A DNA stretch of 64,000 nucleotides from Liopterus haemorrhoidalis (taxonomy: Eukaryota; Arthropoda; Insecta; Coleoptera; Dytiscidae), in NCBI GenBank assembly GCA_963971575.1, contig OZ020622.1:29914301-29978300 (forward strand). The letters run 5' to 3'. A program made the position numbers and the translations under genes. The stretch's first letter is position 1; every line of letters begins with the position of its first letter. Under the pieces are notes generated by a model. That model was not told the DNA's origin, made no database searches, and saw nothing but the letters and a program-made list of their open reading frames with translations. Shown here piece by piece: positions 51,503 through 62,990 of this stretch.

Positions 51503-52374
51503 ACTGAGGAATGATTGAAAATCACTCTTCTTTTATACAATTTTGGGGATTTGGTAGAGAAAGGGAAAGTTATGTGATTGGTTTGGAAAAATATGGTAGT
51601 GGCAGCGGAATGCGCATTTCAAAGTGCGCAATTCGCGGTAAAAACCGTGAATTACGCGGAATAAAGTTGATCCGCGGGTCTCAATCGATGGCGCGAATCA
51701 TGACGATTCCAACGATAGGTGATAGTGTGGGGTGGGAGGCACCCCACACGAGATATCGCCAAAAACGCGAGATATCTCCTGCAACATTATGTGTTTATCA
51801 ATTTTTACACCTACATTTTTATTCCACATTTTGTGTCCTTTTTTATTTTTTCGACGGGGATGTAGTCAGTGCCGTACTTACTAGTTTGGAGGCCCTAGGC
51901 GCAAGAATATTCTAAGGCCCATCTAAATTACGTTAGATTAAGTTAGGCAAAATAAAATTATTTAAATATAATACGTCAATAAATTTATTTTAATAATAAT
52001 AAAATTAAGAATGTTTATAAAAATACATAGTTTATTGCATTATACTGTTTAAATCTAGTTATGAAAATATTAATATAATGCACAAGAATTAAATGAAGTG
52101 GAGTAAACAAAATATATAAAAATAATAGCAAAAATGTAATTATAATTTAGTAAACAAGTATGATACCTATAATAATACCAATTAACAATATTATATTAAG
52201 AACAATTTAAACAACAAAAATAAACCATTTAATATTAAAAACTATAATATTAGTGCTTTATTAAAGAATTACAACTTTTTTTTTCTTGCTTTCGTATTGG
52301 CAAATAAATCAATTATTTCATTATAATTAATTGTTTGAGCTATCTCAGATTTTATAAATAATACTAGCTGAGTA

Positions 52375-54190
52375 CCCGTGCTTCGCTACGGTATATTGCC
52401 AAAATTATATGCCAAAAAGGAATGTTATAACTCAACAAACCAAGAAGTTACGAAATATTATATAACTCGCCCTGATTTAATGTAGATTCGCCCGTTAAGT
52501 GTTGCTCGCAGCAAAATCCTAAATTACATTTTTATACATGCGTACGGGTAACCATAGTAAGTAATAAACAAGTCGTTATTTCATCAAGAGATATTAAGAA
52601 ATCTGTTTTCACCCCCTAGGGGTCGAATTTCGAGAAATCTGTTCTTAGTGGTTGCCTATGTCATGGAAGAAATATAGTTCCCGAATTTCAATTGTCTACT
52701 AAAAAATACCATTTTACCAATGTAATATAAAGTAATGTAAGAATAGCAATTTAGGGGTGAAATATAAAAAAATGGTTAAAATGAAATGATCTTGAAACTA
52801 ATGATATTAAAAAGACACCTAAATGCGAAAAAGTACAACATAGTTATTGTACAACAAAGACGGAAAATACAAAGGGTTCTATAATTCACCCCAAATCTAG
52901 AATCGCCCCTTTAGGTTGATGGTTAGAACACTGTAAGCAAAAATCAAATCAATATATCATTGGACTAAGAGATAATGAAGATTCCGAGGAAAAACATTTT
53001 ATCACTATCCATCCCGTAGGGGTCGAATTTCGAAAAGTTCCATATAAACGGATGCTTGCGACATGGAGGAATTTCATATCTCTATGTCAAGAGCCGTTCT
53101 TTCGAACAAAAAATACCAATTTACCCCTTTAGGGATGAAATTTAAAAACTTTCAAAACTCTTTCTAAATATTTTAAATAAAAAATTATGTACCAAAATGG
53201 AATGTTATAACTCAGGATGTAAAAAGGTTTCTACAATTCACCCCAAATGTAGATGCACCGATTTAGGGGTTGATTAGGGTAAAATCCTGAATAACTGTAT
53301 CAAAAATTTGTTTGGGTAACCTTTGTAATCAAAAACCAAGTCAATATCTTATTGGTCCTAAGGTATATTGAGGAACTTCAAATCACATTTCACCCCTTAC
53401 GGCTCGAATTTCGAAAAATTTCTTCTTAGTGGGTGCTTACATCACGGAAGGAATATACTTGCTGAATTTCATGTCTCTATATCCAAGGGAAGTTATATCG
53501 AATAAAAATACCCATTTACCTCTTTAGAGGTGTAATTTTAGAAAATGGTCAAAACTATTTCGAGATATTTGAAAAAGACACCGGTGTGCCAAAAAGGAAT
53601 GTTATAACTCAATAAACACAGGAAATACGACGGGTTGTATAATTCACCTCGATTATAGATTTATCCTTTAGGGGTGGATTAGGAAAGAATCCTGAAATAA
53701 ATTTTTCGGCATTTGTATGGGTAATCTTTATAAGCAAAATCCAAGTCGATATCTTATTGATCCTAAGAGATATTAAGGAATCCTTGATATTACATTTCAC
53801 CCCTTAGGGGTTGAATTTCGAAAAATCCCGTCTTAGTAGGTGCTTACGTCATAGAGGAAATATACTTTACGAATTTCATGTATCTTGTCCACAGGACGTT
53901 CTATTGAGTAAAAAATACCCATTTACCCCTTAAGGGGTGAAATTTTGAAAAACTGTCAAAATTATTTCGAGATATCTTAAAAAGACACCGATATGCCAAA
54001 AAGGAATGTTATAACTATAACTTTATTTTATAGAACACAGGAAATATGAAGGGTTGTATAATTCACCCCGATTGTAGAATCACCCCTATAGGAGTAGATT
54101 TGGACAAAATCCTGAAATAAGTTTTTCGGCATTTGTATGGGTAATCTTTTAAGCAAAATCCAAGACGATATCTTATTGATCGTAAGAAGT
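52375..54190. repeat. Tandem array of about 400-bp units in hAT-3
   Basis: The marker gccaaaaaggaatgttataa or a variant recurs at about 52411, 53190, 53588 and 53993, with a more diverged unit near 52820, so the period is roughly 370-410 bp. Each unit also holds a caccccttaggggt-type palindrome followed by gaatttcgaaaaa, and ttcaccccgattgtaga-like text. The left end, gtacccgtgcttcgctacgg, resembles ends of widespread insect repeats. The array sits between the transposase 3' end and the left terminus. Small frames within it are spurious. Confidence 0.8.
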
Positions 54191-55812
54191 ATTGAGGGGT
54201 CCTAATTTTTCCTGATTCAAACTATTTCTTAGATAGTTTTTGACTCGTTTTAAAACAGAAAAGGAACGTTCTCCGCTAGCGTTTGTCATAGGCATTGTCA
54301 AAAATATTTTAAATATTGTTTCAATATTAGAAAATGTACATCTTAAACCGTCATTAACTGTAGCATACATATCAGCTGCACTTATAATCTTTTCTTCATT
54401 AACATCTACTAAAAATTCAATTAGTTCGTCTCTAAATGTTTCTACATCAATATCATTTTTGTAAACTTCAATTATGCGGTCTATACATGAATTAAATTAA
54501 TTTTCCGGGAGAGATTTTATGAAAAATATTTTAAACATGTTGAAGTTTTCGTCATAAATCTGACGTCTCCAGTTTAATTCTGCACTTAATTTATCGCAAA
54601 TAACATTTAAAGTATTGACAATAAATGAGTGTTCACCTAATAAAATTGCATCGTTGCCTCTAACTTCATCAAACATTACTTTCCGCTTTTTTATTCGTCC
54701 CTGTTCATCTCTAATTTGTGTTTCGTTCGTTAAAAGTTTAGTTTTATTATTAATTATTTCAAAATTGCTTCGGATTTCCAATATATAGCTATCTAAAGAT
54801 TTTAAAAGATTTGCTCCTTTATATATATTTATGGTTGGATCCTGAAGGGATTCGCTAGTAGCATTTAATCGCGATAAAATTTTGCTCCAAACCGCTGTTA
54901 GTAATGCCTTTTCATAGTCATCGAATTTGTTCGCCAATTTTGATGCCTCTAATCGACAAATTAATTTTTCATCAGGTGATGTTGAAATATTCTTTAATGT
55001 TTCCCTAATTTTATGATAACCGATTTTCAGTGCTAGTACGGCATCTGCTCTAGCTGACCACCTAGTATCGCTAGATCGCTTTAACACCAGTGGCAATTTA
55101 GATAGCATGTTCCACCTTTTAGTTGATGCAGAAAAAAATCGAAGTAAAGAATTGCCGCAGTAGAAGATTCTGCCGCACAGTTTCCAACTAAATTTAGGGA
55201 ATGATTGGCACATGGTATGTAAAAGGCAGTAGCACTATGGTTTCTTATTCTAGTTTGCAATCCAGAATATTTACCCGACATATTGGCGGCGTTATCATTG
55301 CTTTGTCCCCTGCAATTTTTAATATCTACAGTTAATTCTGTCAATTTGTTTAAAATTATATGTTCTAAATATTCAGAATTATGTTGTTCTTTATGCAAGA
55401 AACCAAAGAAACTTTCTTTTAATTCATTATTTTTTTATATATATCTGATTATTAGAACTAATTGATCTATATGACTTATGTCAGGTGTTGAATCAACAAT
55501 TATTGAATAGTATTTTGAATGTTTTACTTCAGCAATTAAAGTGTCCATAGTTTTTTTGTTAGTTAGTTAGTTAGTTAAAATTTTTGGCGCACAGCAACGA
55601 AGGCTATTTGCGCCTAACGCAGCCCATTTAAATTACTACACTACATATTAAAAACAATAAATTAAACAATCAATAAATAGATAAAATCATTAAAAATAAG
55701 CATACTCAATAAAAGAAATCTTGCACTGACAAACACAAATAAATAATATAAAAAGTCTGTTCGAAAATATGAACAGATTCAGGGTGATGGTAAGAGGCTG
55801 TAAAGGGGCTAA

Positions 55813-56742
55813 TTACCATCGAATATCACAGTCAATAACTAGAAACACATTAAAATAAGGTGCAAGACTACACACATAAAACAATAAGTTTGATTCTCTC
55901 AGGAAGAGTATCAGCCTGTCCATGAGTACCCTGTCGTCACCTAAAGCAACTGACAGGTCATAGCACAAGCCTAACCTCTCCCTGACATCCTCGAACTGTA
56001 TACACTCAGTTAAAAAGTGTAACACAGACAAATCTGTGTTACACGTCTCACAGATAGGGGACTCTTCTCCTCGAAGGAGGTGTCCATGGGTCCACCAACA
56101 GTGACCTATACGGAGGCGTGTGATGGTGGTTTCCTCCCTGCGGTTAATTCTGCAGGAAGAACCCCATGGTTTAACGTCTCCCTTAATCTGTCGTAACTTA
56201 ACGTTTTGTGTGCGGCTCCACTCATGTTGCCACATGTCTAAAACCAGATGTTTCAGATGACTCTTTGCGTCATCTGGGAAAACGAAACTCACATCAATCA
56301 TAGGTCTGTGAGAGGCGGCTTTTGCAGCTGCATCTGCCGCTTCGTTGCCTTTAATACCAACATGTCCCGGAATCCAAAACAGCTCTACCCTCACATTCTG
56401 AGAATTCAGATTGTGGAGTAGCAACTGGATCTTTAGTACAAGAGGATGCACTGGATCTGGATCTTGGATACTGTTCAGAGCGCTCAGCGAGTCCGTCAAG
56501 ATAACACTTGACCGACTTTGCTCTGACGAAACAAAACACAGGGCCTTGAAAATAGCGTACAGCTCAGCAGTATACACACTCGTTATAGAGTGCAGACGGT
56601 ACTGAAACTGTTGACGTGGGTTCAGGACAACGAACGCACACCCAATCCTGGTTCCGGATTTTGATCCGTCAGTAAAAATGACAGTATCCTCGAACCTAGG
56701 GACCAGTGTTCTTTGTAACTCATGTTGGTATTCGATAGGCAA
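55813..56742 (-). pseudogene. RNase H end of I-type ORF2 in copy D
   Basis: Open RNase H domain (FTDGSKSGTRIGCAFVV, TAELYAIFKAL, LTDSLSAL, PGHVGIKGNEAADAA) and the Cys/His tail. In this copy the usual ORF2 stop is replaced, so the frame reads past the normal end (SNLLFYVCSL) to 55813. The RT and endonuclease are deleted. Confidence 0.85.
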
Positions 56743-56924
56743 CGTAGTATCTTTATCAAACCTAGTTAATGAGATTCACAAGCGGACGCGGTAGCGTCCA
56801 CGGTGGAACAGCACACAAAACGAAACTTGCCATTTCAGGCATATTAAAATTAATATCGCCCAAAATGTCGAAAGTCCTCAAACGTCAAAAGTCACCAAAA
56901 GTTCATTAATGAATGAAGTTGTTC

Positions 56925-57174
56925 GGGCAACGAAGAAAGGGGACATCTCCTTAAAAGACTTACCCTCTTCTTGTACCTTCACGACGAGAAATCGTGGTAC
57001 TGGTGCACAATATTCAACCTGCCTTTTACCTTCTGCCTTCTTGGCAGCTGGCCTAACACATCCCTCGTCGGATGACTGGGCATCACGACGAGGTCTCTTG
57101 TTTGATTTTTTACGGAGTTTACTCTCAATTTTGGCGGAAATTAAAGAAATTGAATCCCTCCGGGTAGTCGCCAT
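56925..57174 (-). pseudogene. ORF1 N-terminal fragment in copy D
   Basis: It starts at ATG 57174 and reads MATTRRDSISLISAKIESK through PRFLVVKVQEEGKSFKEM to FFVAR, then leaves the ORF1 sequence at the deletion junction. It lacks the zinc knuckles. Confidence 0.85.
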
Positions 57175-59271
57175 ACCCGTATACTAAGTTTCATCACCCT
57201 GCCATGCCCACCCACTAGGGAGCCCCACACAGGGGACGTTGGCCGCAAACCGGCTCATTGCGCCAGACATGTCAGGATGATATAGCATCGGGGGAAGTAG
57301 TCACGGACTGCTCGAACCGCTCGAGAACCAGTAGTAGCCAACTCTGGAACCGGGCGAGCTGCATCCGCTCCCACAGACCCCCGAATACTTGTCTAGTGGC
57401 ACGGCATCCACGATCCAGTAGTGGAGCCACTCTATTCATGAACCGTGACACCCGCCGATTGACTGAGCTGACCAGACTCAGCCTCCCGTTTTACCGAATC
57501 CGAGGCCAAAGAAGGCGTGTTGGGATCGTACTGTCCGCGGGCAGCAGTCACCCTCAACCGACCAGGATCCTCTTCTCCGGCGTTACGGGTCTCCACGCAC
57601 GGCAAACACGTGGGTAGGAATTTAAGTGGGAGATAAAAGAGACAACAGATAAGCCTATTCCCACAATCGGCTTCTCTGAACTGTCTCCTCCCAAATGATA
57701 TGTGATTCAGGGTACGTGGGATCATCAGGCCCAAAAGCTCTATATGGTCAGGTGATGCGACCATTATGAACTTCCCTTACGTGATTGAGGGTACGCGGGA
57801 TCATCAGGCCCGAAAGCTCGACAAATGGCCAGGTGTTATGGTCATTAAGAACTTCCCCTGCGGGGTGAAATCTCCACTGGCGTTTGCACAAAAGAGGAGA
57901 GTGAGTCTATCTTTCATGAGTTTATGACCTTCAGGAGGAACTTCCCCTGCGGGGCATAGTTTTTTTTTTTGCCATAATTTAATGGCCATTAAATTGATGA
58001 ATTCATCACATGTTTTGTGTGATAGGTAGTTTATTGAACCTGGGCCACAATTAGCAAATTTTTCTAAATGATTTTTTATAAATGAACCGAACTGACTGAG
58101 GTAATCTAAACAACTTAGAAAATTACCTTTTCGGTTACAATAAATATCGTCATTTGAACTTCTAAATGCTAACCCGAGATTTCCCAATAATTTTACTGTT
58201 GCTATTACTCTTTTCAATACTTCGCGCCAATAATTTACTTCTATTTCAATTTGCTTCATTAATTCATTATTATTGCGATCTTTTGTTGAACATCTTTTTT
58301 TATATGTACACATAGCCTGAATATGAGTTTTAGAGCGCTCATGTTCCATTAACGATTTACATACATTTTTCCAATCATTATAACCCGTAATAAATTTATT
58401 GCTTGTATTTGAAAATAAGTTACAAATAAAACAATAAACAGACTTATTTGTTTCAGAAAAAAATAACCACTAGCGTTTTTCTTTAGTTCCATTTGTTCCT
58501 GAATTTACAAAATATGATAAAAGTGCATTTTTATGCGATTCTCTATCTTTCTCTCTTCCTTTGGATGCACCGGATTCAAATTTTCTGTTCATGTTTGATT
58601 TTGTACCCCAAGACGAAAAGAGCACTATAAAATTGATTTCGAAATTAACTTACTTTAATCGTCCATAAAAATGTATGTTTTCTTACCTTTAATTTAAGTA
58701 GGCTCACGTACACAATATTTATAACACTAATTTTTCAATATAATATCAAAATCGCATCACTCTTTTGCGTTTATTTATTGTAACGAAGAATGTGAGTACA
58801 GTACAGGTTGGATCATTACTGTTCGAAGTTTTCATTTCACACAAGTGGTCAAGATTTTATTTATTATCATAAAACAGGAAAAAAGCAATATTACATTTTT
58901 TTAACGAACCTTATGTACGTGACATTACAATTTGAAAAACTTAATTCTTTATCGCTTGAATTATTCTTACAATTGATGTAAGCACAATATTTAGCACTTT
59001 TCAAAGACATATTCACTAATCACACTCAACGTTGTAAACGAAATGATGTTATAAACATAAATAACTGCATTGACTTAGCGACTGAAGTAGTATAACAGTG
59101 GGCATACGGGCGCATTACCCACGAAACCCTGAAAAAAAAAACAAATTCACATTTCACAAACGTACGTGACCATCGCTTTGTGGCCCCGCCCCCTCCCCTA
59201 CTCCTCGACCCCACCCCTTATCTTCGTGGGACTCAAGGTCAAAAACCGGGTAATTCCCCTAATCAGTGTGT

Positions 59272-59520
59272 TTGCGACAGGAAGTCCTTATATCACCGGA
59301 AGTCTTATCAGTTGCGGTTTCCAGTGTGCGACAGGAAGTCCTTATCTCACCGGAAGTCTTATCAGTTGCGGTTTCCGGTGTACGACAGGAAATCCTTATC
59401 GGGCCGGAAGTCCTTATCAGTTGTTTTTTCCGGCCTATTCCGGAGCGTGGGAATGGTCGAGCGCTGGATAATTCCCCCTATCAGCGGGGTTTTTCCAACG
59501 CATGCGCGTGGGATACAAGG
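59272..59520 (+). repeat. Left terminal inverted repeat of the PolB unit
   Basis: Three modules each begin cgacaggaa[g/a]tccttat and carry cttatcagttg. After them come gagcgctggataattccccc and ttttccaacgcatgcgcgtg. It is the inverse of 62690-62990, with unit-level differences. Confidence 0.85.
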
Positions 59521-59604
59521 TTTTTAATTTATCTTTTCGTATTTATAGACCAGAATTTTAAAAGTTGTATCATAGTTGCAACGGCATCATAGTTACACAG
59601 TATA

Positions 59605-60033
59605 ATGGCAGGTATACCAACAACTTTAGTTGTAATATCGAAGGATGAGGTGAAACTCCCCTTGGATATGTTGGTTGCGGTAGTCAAACATTTGTTCAGG
59701 TGAGTTATTTTATTTATTTATTTATTTTTCATAATTTTTACATGTATTTATATTTTTTAAAGATTCGGTGTGAATAATGTGTCGCTCCGAGGGGATCGGG
59801 TGATCTTGAGCCTCACGTACTCGCCAAAAAGCAGCACTCTAGCCGCCAAGTTCGGTAACCTGCCGGTCGCTTACTTCAGGACCGCGCTCGAAATCGAGGA
59901 GGAATTCGCGTTGCTCGAGAGAGCTTGTCGAAGGTTCGCCTTCCAGCTGAAGGATGAGGAAGACGGAAACTCACCACGAGACCACCCGCTCGTGTTACCG
60001 TCGACATCGTCGGTGAAGGAGTTACCACCATGA
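59605..60033 (+). CDS. Small spliced gene of the PolB unit (about 121 aa, unknown function)
   Basis: Exon 1 is 59605-59699 (ATG GCA GGT ...), exon 2 is 59763-60033. The 63-bp intron (59700-59762) has GTGAGT and a T-rich acceptor ending AAAG; the joined codon is Arg. Exon 1 encodes MAGIPTTLVVISKDEVKLPL and the DMLVAVVKHLFR helix. Exon 2 continues GVNNVSLRGDRVILSLTYSP, a helical EIEEEFALLERACRRFAFQL, and a charged/Pro-Ser tail ending VKELPP at TGA 60031-60033. Similar-looking Ser/Glu-rich codons continue after the stop to about 60135. I recognise no domain. Its place near the left inverted repeat and its intact splice sites suggest a real gene of the element. Confidence 0.55.
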
Positions 60034-60329
60034 TCCGTATCAACGAAGGCACCGGCAGCATCCGATTCAGATGAAGAGGCCCCACCACTACTTAAACGCG
60101 TGAAAAAAATTTTATTTATGGAAAAGGATACCTTATAAATAAATTATATTATGTAAAATGTTGTGTTTAATATCTACTTTCCCTTCACCCCCCTCCTTAC
60201 CCTCATAATAGTCCGTAATAGAGAATATAATAGTAGTTCAACTGTAATATTATCATGGTATTTATCAACTAACTATCCAATATTATATTGAGCGGTATCA
60301 GCAGTGACATTCGTGTGGTGAATGTTGTA

Positions 60330-61190
60330 ATGTGTGGTGATTTAAGTGAGGGTGATGTGATCCTGCAAGTGTCTCCGGCTCCGTCGACGAGCGAAAATCT
60401 TTATTATTATCATTATGACGAACTGGTCGTACCGGCACTGGCTCCGTCGACGAGCGAAAATCTTTATTATTATCATTATGACGAACCGGTCGTACCTTCA
60501 CCGCCAATCCCGACTCCGGCTCCGTCGACGATCGAAAATCTTTATTATTATAATGATGAACCGGTCGTACTGGCACCGCTAATCCCGGCTCCGACACCGT
60601 CGACGAGCGAAAATTATAATGAGGACGATGATGATGATGATTATGGCGTAACCGAAATGGTTGCGCCAATAACACAGACATCAACCACGTGTCTAATTTT
60701 CGCCGGCTATAAGTCATTTTTATTAAATGAAGCAGGAGAGGATGTATGTATATGGGCATGTGCGCGATGTTTCCACATCGCAAAGATGACGATGACTTAT
60801 CCATCATGGGTCGCCACGAGAATTCATAAAACACGCGTGTGTACAGATGAACAAGGTAAGATAAATCAGTTAGTTAGTTAGTTAGTTAGTTAAAATTTTT
60901 GGCGCACAGCAACAAAGGCTATTTGCGCCTAACGCAGCCCGTCTAAATGACTAGACTATATATTAAAAACAATATATTAGAGATAAATCAAAAATTGCTT
61001 TTATACATTTACTTATTTATTTAATTGTATAATTACAGACATCCCCCGGCTCACGTGGTGCCATTTTTGTTCGGGGGCTATGGGGCTCCTCTACCCCCGG
61101 GAAGTCTGTCCGGTTTGCATTTGCACACCACCAATATTTTTATTCATTTCAATCAGTATAATATATTCATCAAGTATGGTGCAGCTGTGA
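60330..61190 (+). CDS. Acidic repeat protein with Cys-rich end, spliced (PolB unit)
   Basis: It starts at ATG 60330 ([20 protein letters not shown]). Four repeats of a 20-25 residue unit with [15 protein letters not shown] and PVV (about 60377-60620) are followed by an acidic run (NEDDDDDDY). A Cys-rich region follows: [14 protein letters not shown], then after the intron WCHFCSGAM and REVCPVCIC, i.e. several C-x2-C pairs likely to bind zinc. The intron is about 60856-61038 (donor GTAAG, acceptor AATTACAG) and contains a 112-bp LINE fragment. The stop is at 61188-61190, overlapping the polymerase remnant on the other strand. No known family is recognised. Confidence 0.5.
60869..60980 (-). mobile_element. 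I-type LINE copy E, 112-bp 3' end fragment
   Basis: The (ttag)n tail and the adjacent block gcgcctaacgcagcccgtc match the 3' end of the I-type LINE in reverse. It is flanked by the 10-bp duplication agataaatca (60859-60868 and 60981-60990). It is inserted within an intron, leaving the splice sites intact. Confidence 0.92.
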
Positions 61191-62250
61191 AAATTGGGTT
61201 GTGATATGTAAGATTTGGCTCCGTAAGGTCCCTCCCATTTTGTTACTAATTTCACATTTGAATGTTTACGAACGTTCTCCATCGTCTTCCCGAACACGGA
61301 ATTGTTCATCAACTTAAAGAAATTTTTTTCAAATTCATTTTTGGCTACTTTTCTCAACGATGTGTTTAAATCTATATATTTCTTTAACCATGGACTTTGT
61401 TGAAATTTGAGCACGCGGTGTATTTTCGTTATTTACATTCCGAGTTTTACACATTGTTGTAAATTCTGATAGTGTATAACATATTTTTTTTTATCATATA
61501 AATTCGGAATTAATTTTGCGGTCGTCTTTGAGGTGGGAGGTGTAAAATGTTCAGGGCATAAAGGCAGATCTTCATGCATTCTATGCAATTCTATGGGATA
61601 TTCTAGATCCACCTCGAAAATATAACCGGTATCGGCTTCACCAGGTAAATTTAATAAATCGATTTCATAAAAGTGCATTTCTGTGACCCACTCAAATTGC
61701 GCGAATGGTAAATTCATTCCCATAGCTGCACCGTACAAATTGTTAACATCGAAATACATCAGGTGAGATTCGGGTTCGTCGGGATTGTAATATTCACCCA
61801 TATATTTATTATTGGCTTTCCCATATCTGTTCAAACACTGTGACACACCGCCCCGGATCCGTTTTTCTAAAAACAAAATTTTATCAACGTCGGTCAATAA
61901 CTCGAGCTCAATTTCGGTGCACTCTAATATCGCGTCGAAAGAAAGACCGGGTTCCGTGTAATAATGTAACGCATCCAATCGATACGTTTGTAAACAGGTA
62001 CCCCGAAAAGCCTCAAAGACATCCGCTAATAATAAGACATCCATCTTCAAGTAGAGGTCGTTGTAGTCACCCAATGTCTGTACGTTGAACGTATTCCAAA
62101 CTTCTCGAGCGTGCGAATAGTCTTGTTCACTTATACTTTCATTTCGGAGGGAACTGACGAATGCGGTTTGCGGAGGTAATTGTACCTCATCAAGTTTTTC
62201 CCATGAATCGATGTACTCGATCTTTAAACCCCCCTTTGTTTATTATGGCG
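61091..62250 (-). pseudogene. DNA polymerase B (viral/Polinton-like) partial gene
   Basis: From about 62250 the frame reads IEYIDSWEKLDEVQLPPQ, then DYNDLYLKMDVLLLADVF (exonuclease-end region), HYYTEPGLSFDAILE, IRGGVSQCLNRYGKANNKY, YFDVNNLYGAAMGMNLPF (motif A, about 61730), and a second block in another frame with [15 protein letters not shown] and [18 protein letters not shown] (motif B, about 61300). A stop and frameshift near 61430 separate the two. Motif C (DTDS) and the N-terminus are missing. The motif wording differs from the polymerase at 9290-12091, so it is another lineage. Known relatives copy viral or Polinton genomes; this one appears inactive unless completed by parts I cannot see. 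Confidence 0.78.
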
Positions 62251-62689
62251 CTGGTTTTTATTCGATTATTGAACACGGATTTGATGTCTTCCCAAACCAA
62301 ATTTTGCTTCCTTCATGTCGATAGTCCCGCTCCGGTTTTTGTCGAACTCGTTTTAATATTCTTCAGCTTCTCGCGGAAAAATTTTAAAATAGTTAAATTG
62401 CCTTGCAATTTGGCTAAATTCTCACCTGAACGCCGTGATTTGGTTCTCGATACTTTTTTGAACTATTATTATAATTTTGTTTATGTGTTTCCGCCATCTT
62501 TCGGCTTCATCAACAGTTCTAATGAGCGATAAAGCTTTTCGAATGTTAATAATAGCCCGATCACTAATACCGCAAACTACTGTTAGAACTCATCGTGAAT
62601 TTATCAGTTCTCGAAGAATACTTTACTAAAATCGCCGCTGAGCCGGGGCTTTTATACCAAAGACCTTGCCCACGCACTAGAAAAAAACC
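62251..62689 (-). other. Unresolved coding-like stretch upstream of the polymerase remnant
   Basis: On the minus strand, pieces in changing frames read RKALSLIRTVDEAERWRKHI (about 62500-62560), EFDKNRSGTIDMKEAKF (about 62310-62360) and DIKSVFNNRIKTSAIINKG (about 62240-62300). They look like one decayed protein or the region before the polymerase. No family is assigned. Confidence 0.35.
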
Positions 62690-62990
62690 ACTGATATGGG
62701 GAATTACCCAGCGCTTGACCTTGAATCCCACGCGCATGCGTTGGAAAAACCCCACTGATAGGGGGAATTACCCAGCGCTCGACCAATCTCACGGTCCAAC
62801 CCACGCGTTGGAAAAACCCACTGATAAGCCGAAAAAAACAATTGATAAGGACTTCCGGCCCGATAAGGACATCCTGTCGCACACCGTAAACCGCAACTGA
62901 TAAGACTTCCGGTGAGATAAGGACTTCCTGTCGCACACCGGAAACCACAACTGATAAGACTTCCGGTTAGATAAGGATTTTCGGTCGGGC
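62690..62990 (-). repeat. Right terminal inverted repeat of the PolB unit
   Basis: It contains the same modules as 59272-59520 in reverse (cacgcgcatgcgttggaaaa, gggggaattacccagcgctc, ataaggacttcctgtcgcac), plus one extra inner copy of the gggaattacccagcgctt module. Confidence 0.85.

Larger units (their letters stand above)
36696..51786 (-). repeat. Solo LTR B, split by a Jockey LINE
   Basis: It begins tgtcacggggggg (36696) and ends ctgcaaca (51786), the same termini as the intact gypsy LTR, with the 4-bp duplication ttat on both sides (36692-36695 and 51787-51790). The LTR is about 1.8 kb once the Jockey insertion (38221-51502) is removed. It is clearly diverged from the 1860-bp LTRs of the intact element, so it is an older insertion of the same family that recombined down to one LTR. 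Confidence 0.9.
55559..57954 (-). mobile_element. I-type LINE copy D with a large internal deletion
   Basis: The (ttag)n tail on the plus strand starts at 55559 and the 5' end is at 57954 (minus: ccccgcaggggaagttc). The target duplication is catagttttttt (55546-55557 and 57955-57966, in a T run). Minus-strand order: 5' modules (one more than copy C), 5' UTR, the first 85 or so codons of ORF1, a direct jump into the end of ORF2, RNase H, 3' UTR. The missing part corresponds to about 14263-18118 of copy C; about 40 bp of unrelated filler lies at the junction (near 56882-56922). Confidence 0.9.
54190..58593 (-). pseudogene. hAT-3 transposase, ZMYM/TTF type, split by a LINE derivative
   Basis: It starts at ATG 58593 (MNRKFESGASKGREKDRES). 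An in-frame TAG follows after KEKR (about 58472), then a TTF-type zinc finger (SVYCFICNLFSN, HERSKTHIQAM) and ALRSS-type helical region (GLAFRSSNDDIYC). After the LINE insertion the catalytic region resumes: IKNCRGQSNDNAANMSGKYS, PCANHSLNLVGN, SSDTRWSARADAVLALK and the dimerisation block TNASGERSFSVLKRVKNYL ending near 54190. Frameshifts occur near 55400, 55150 and 54490. It is related to, but clearly distinct from, the hAT-1 transposase. It is inactive. Confidence 0.85.
59270..62990. mobile_element. Compact PolB unit with modular terminal inverted repeats
   Basis: 59270-59520 and 62690-62990 are inverted copies of each other. Both contain two or three units of gacaggaagtccttatctca plus ccggaagtcttatcagttg, then catgcgttggaaaaacccc and gggggaatta. 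Between them lie two plus-strand spliced genes (59605-60033, 60330-61190) and a minus-strand DNA polymerase B remnant (61091-62250). The unit is inserted in the leader of hAT-3. The outer edges diverge gradually and no target duplication was found. It may be a shortened Polinton/adintovirus-like element or a separate PolB-bearing element; the sequence alone does not decide. Confidence 0.7.
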
